Assembly: GCA_015661465.1 (NCBI GenBank)
Contig: DQVZ01000038.1
Span: forward strand, 1 to 6,687
Direction of reading: 5' to 3'
Origin: Aquifex aeolicus
GTDB taxonomy: Bacteria; Aquificota; Aquificia; Aquificales; Aquificaceae
Length of the DNA stretch: 6,687 bases
The notes beneath the pieces are model-generated. The model was not told the origin of the DNA. It saw nothing but the letters and a program-made list of their open reading frames with translations, and searched no databases. Position numbers and translations under genes: made by a program. Numbering within the stretch: the first letter of the stretch is position 1; each line of letters opens with the position of its first letter. Below are positions 5,905-6,687 of the stretch, piece by piece.

Positions 5905-6613
5905 TATTCCCTGAGACACTCTCTATCCAAGCGTTTACGGAACCTATAACAAAGGAAATTTTTAATCTCACGGGAAAAAGGTATTTTTTGTCTATCCAGA
6001 TGTACCATTTGCCTTTTGGAGCAAGAAGTCCTGTTGTTTTAACTTCGGGAACTACAAGGATTTTGTAAGTATTCCATTTTTTCCCTTTCCATTCCAGAGC
6101 TTCCTCAACCAAAACTTTATACCTTACCTTTTGTACTCTTCCGTCGTAAAAGAATCTAAGTTCCCTTTCCCTTACCGAGGAAGTAATATATACAATCAAA
6201 CCTGCCATAAAGGGGTCTATCGGATTTTCTATTTCCTTTATACCCTCTATTAATTTTCCCGCCTCTATTTGATAAAAAACACTATTCTTACGAAATTTGT
6301 AGAAGTGAACTTTTTCTTTGCCTCTAATGTGTAGACGAAGCCGAAAAACTTCGGATTGTAAGTAAAGGTTTCCACGGCTCTCCCCTTTTATCTTAATTTT
6401 TCCGAAAATATTCCCTAAGCCCGTAGTTGTGGAATAACCGATTATCTTTATTTCTTTTTCATTCACTTCATACCTGTTGCAGTGATAAGCCACCGGAAAG
6501 AAAACATAATAAGCTTTATGGCATATTTCCAAAGTATTTGAATAAAGAACGGAAGAAAAGGAGAAAAATAAGAGTAATAAGGTAAACGTAAGTCTAAATC
6601 TTACTGAGAACAT
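5858..6613 (-). CDS. Secreted DUF3108-family protein
   Basis: This 251-residue protein has a clear N-terminal signal peptide: basic MFSVRFR, then a hydrophobic core rich in Leu and Phe, with likely cleavage near residue 25 (after SSVLYS). No lipobox cysteine follows, so a soluble periplasmic location is expected. The rest is beta-rich and fits DUF3108: an early tract with GYSTTTGLG and GKIKIKG, a central NPIDPFMAGLIVYI (the family's Asp-Pro segment), FFYDGRVQKVRYKV, then GLLAPKGKWYIWID and FPVRLKI near the end. DUF3108 proteins are found in Gram-negative envelopes; I know of no firm biochemical role. The ATG at 6613 has AGGGGA close upstream. The start overlaps the end of the preceding minus-strand gene by 20 bases, suggesting coupling, and the end overlaps holA by 47 bases. 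Confidence 0.75.
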   Translation of the reverse strand: MFSVRFRLTFTLLLLFFSFSSVLYSNTLEICHKAYYVFFPVAYHCNRYEVNEKEIKIIGYSTTTGLGNIFGKIKIKGESRGNLYLQSEVFRLRLHIRGKEKVHFYKFRKNSVFYQIEAGKLIEGIKEIENPIDPFMAGLIVYITSSVRERELRFFYDGRVQKVRYKVLVEEALEWKGKKWNTYKILVVPEVKTTGLLAPKGKWYIWIDKKYLFPVRLKISFVIGSVNAWIESVSGNINLLRELKQNSPRNL

Positions 6614-6687
6614 ATTCCCCTATCGGATTTTTAAATTCTTCATCACCGATATGGTAAGCAGTCCACAGGTGAAGACACCTAACCTTA
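6594..6687 (-). CDS. 3' end of an unidentified minus-strand gene (partial)
   Basis: Reading in from the right edge on the minus strand, one frame is open for 30 codons and ends at TAG (6594-6596). It includes HLWTAYHIGDEEF and ends GEYVLSKI. Its codons (AGG, GAA, GAT, AAG, GTT) look like the neighbouring genes, and its end overlaps the DUF3108 start by 20 bases, the compact style seen elsewhere here. I do not recognise the family from this fragment. A second frame, ending at 6620 (…VMKNLKIR), is also open but uses CGA and TCG, which look rare here, so I prefer the first. Confidence 0.45.
   Translation of the reverse strand, partial: KVRCLHLWTAYHIGDEEFKNPIGEYVLSKI

Noticed and set aside
5905..5960. 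Possible intrinsic terminator after holA
   Set aside because: No convincing stem-loop followed by a T-run; the bases are coding sequence of the DUF3108 gene.

Overview
The window is about 6.7 kb of gene-dense, AT-rich bacterial DNA. The proteins are rich in Lys, Glu, Ile and Tyr, arginine is mostly AGA/AGG, and genes overlap or abut with almost no intergenic DNA. Together with the gene content this suggests a hyperthermophilic member of the Aquificales, probably Aquifex or a close relative. That assignment rests on style and family resemblance, not on a database match. No stretch over 300 bases lacks a gene. I see no rRNA, tRNA, CRISPR array, insertion sequence or clear intrinsic terminator.

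Layout. (1) From the left edge to 2174 (+) runs one open frame, cut at its 5' end. The conventional ATG at 438 is not its start: the frame is open back to the window edge and those upstream codons encode the catalytic core of a lipoate-protein ligase. The visible 723 residues make a three-part protein: an LplA-type ligase with its small C-terminal domain, a Cys-rich DUF116-like domain, and a C-terminal domain resembling the CdhB/epsilon subunit of archaeal CO dehydrogenase/acetyl-CoA synthase. (2) Convergent to it, on the minus strand from 4827 down to 2163, is a tight yceD-rpmF-plsX-fabH operon. It covers an rRNA-related DUF177 protein, ribosomal protein L32, acyl-phosphate synthesis for phospholipids, and the initiating ketoacyl-ACP synthase. 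Adjacent genes overlap by one base (twice) or abut exactly. (3) Diverging from yceD across only 42 bases is holA (+), the DNA polymerase III delta (clamp loader) subunit. (4) Convergent with holA, overlapping by 47 bases, is a secreted DUF3108-family protein on the minus strand. It is preceded by the 3' end of another, unidentified minus-strand gene that overlaps its start by 20 bases.

How the genes work together. The yceD-rpmF-plsX-fabH order is a widely conserved bacterial arrangement linking ribosome production to lipid synthesis; here it ends at fabH with no fabD/fabG/acpP following. The standout item is the ligase-DUF116-CdhB-like fusion, whose architecture suggests a specialised lipoyl or acyl attachment system for a carrier protein, beyond ordinary lipoate salvage. 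An A9 tract lies between its ligase part and its DUF116 part, and both alternative frames stop within five codons of it, so a ligase-only product by slippage is conceivable. The 42-base yceD/holA gap contains a perfect 14-base AT palindrome overlapping a candidate promoter.
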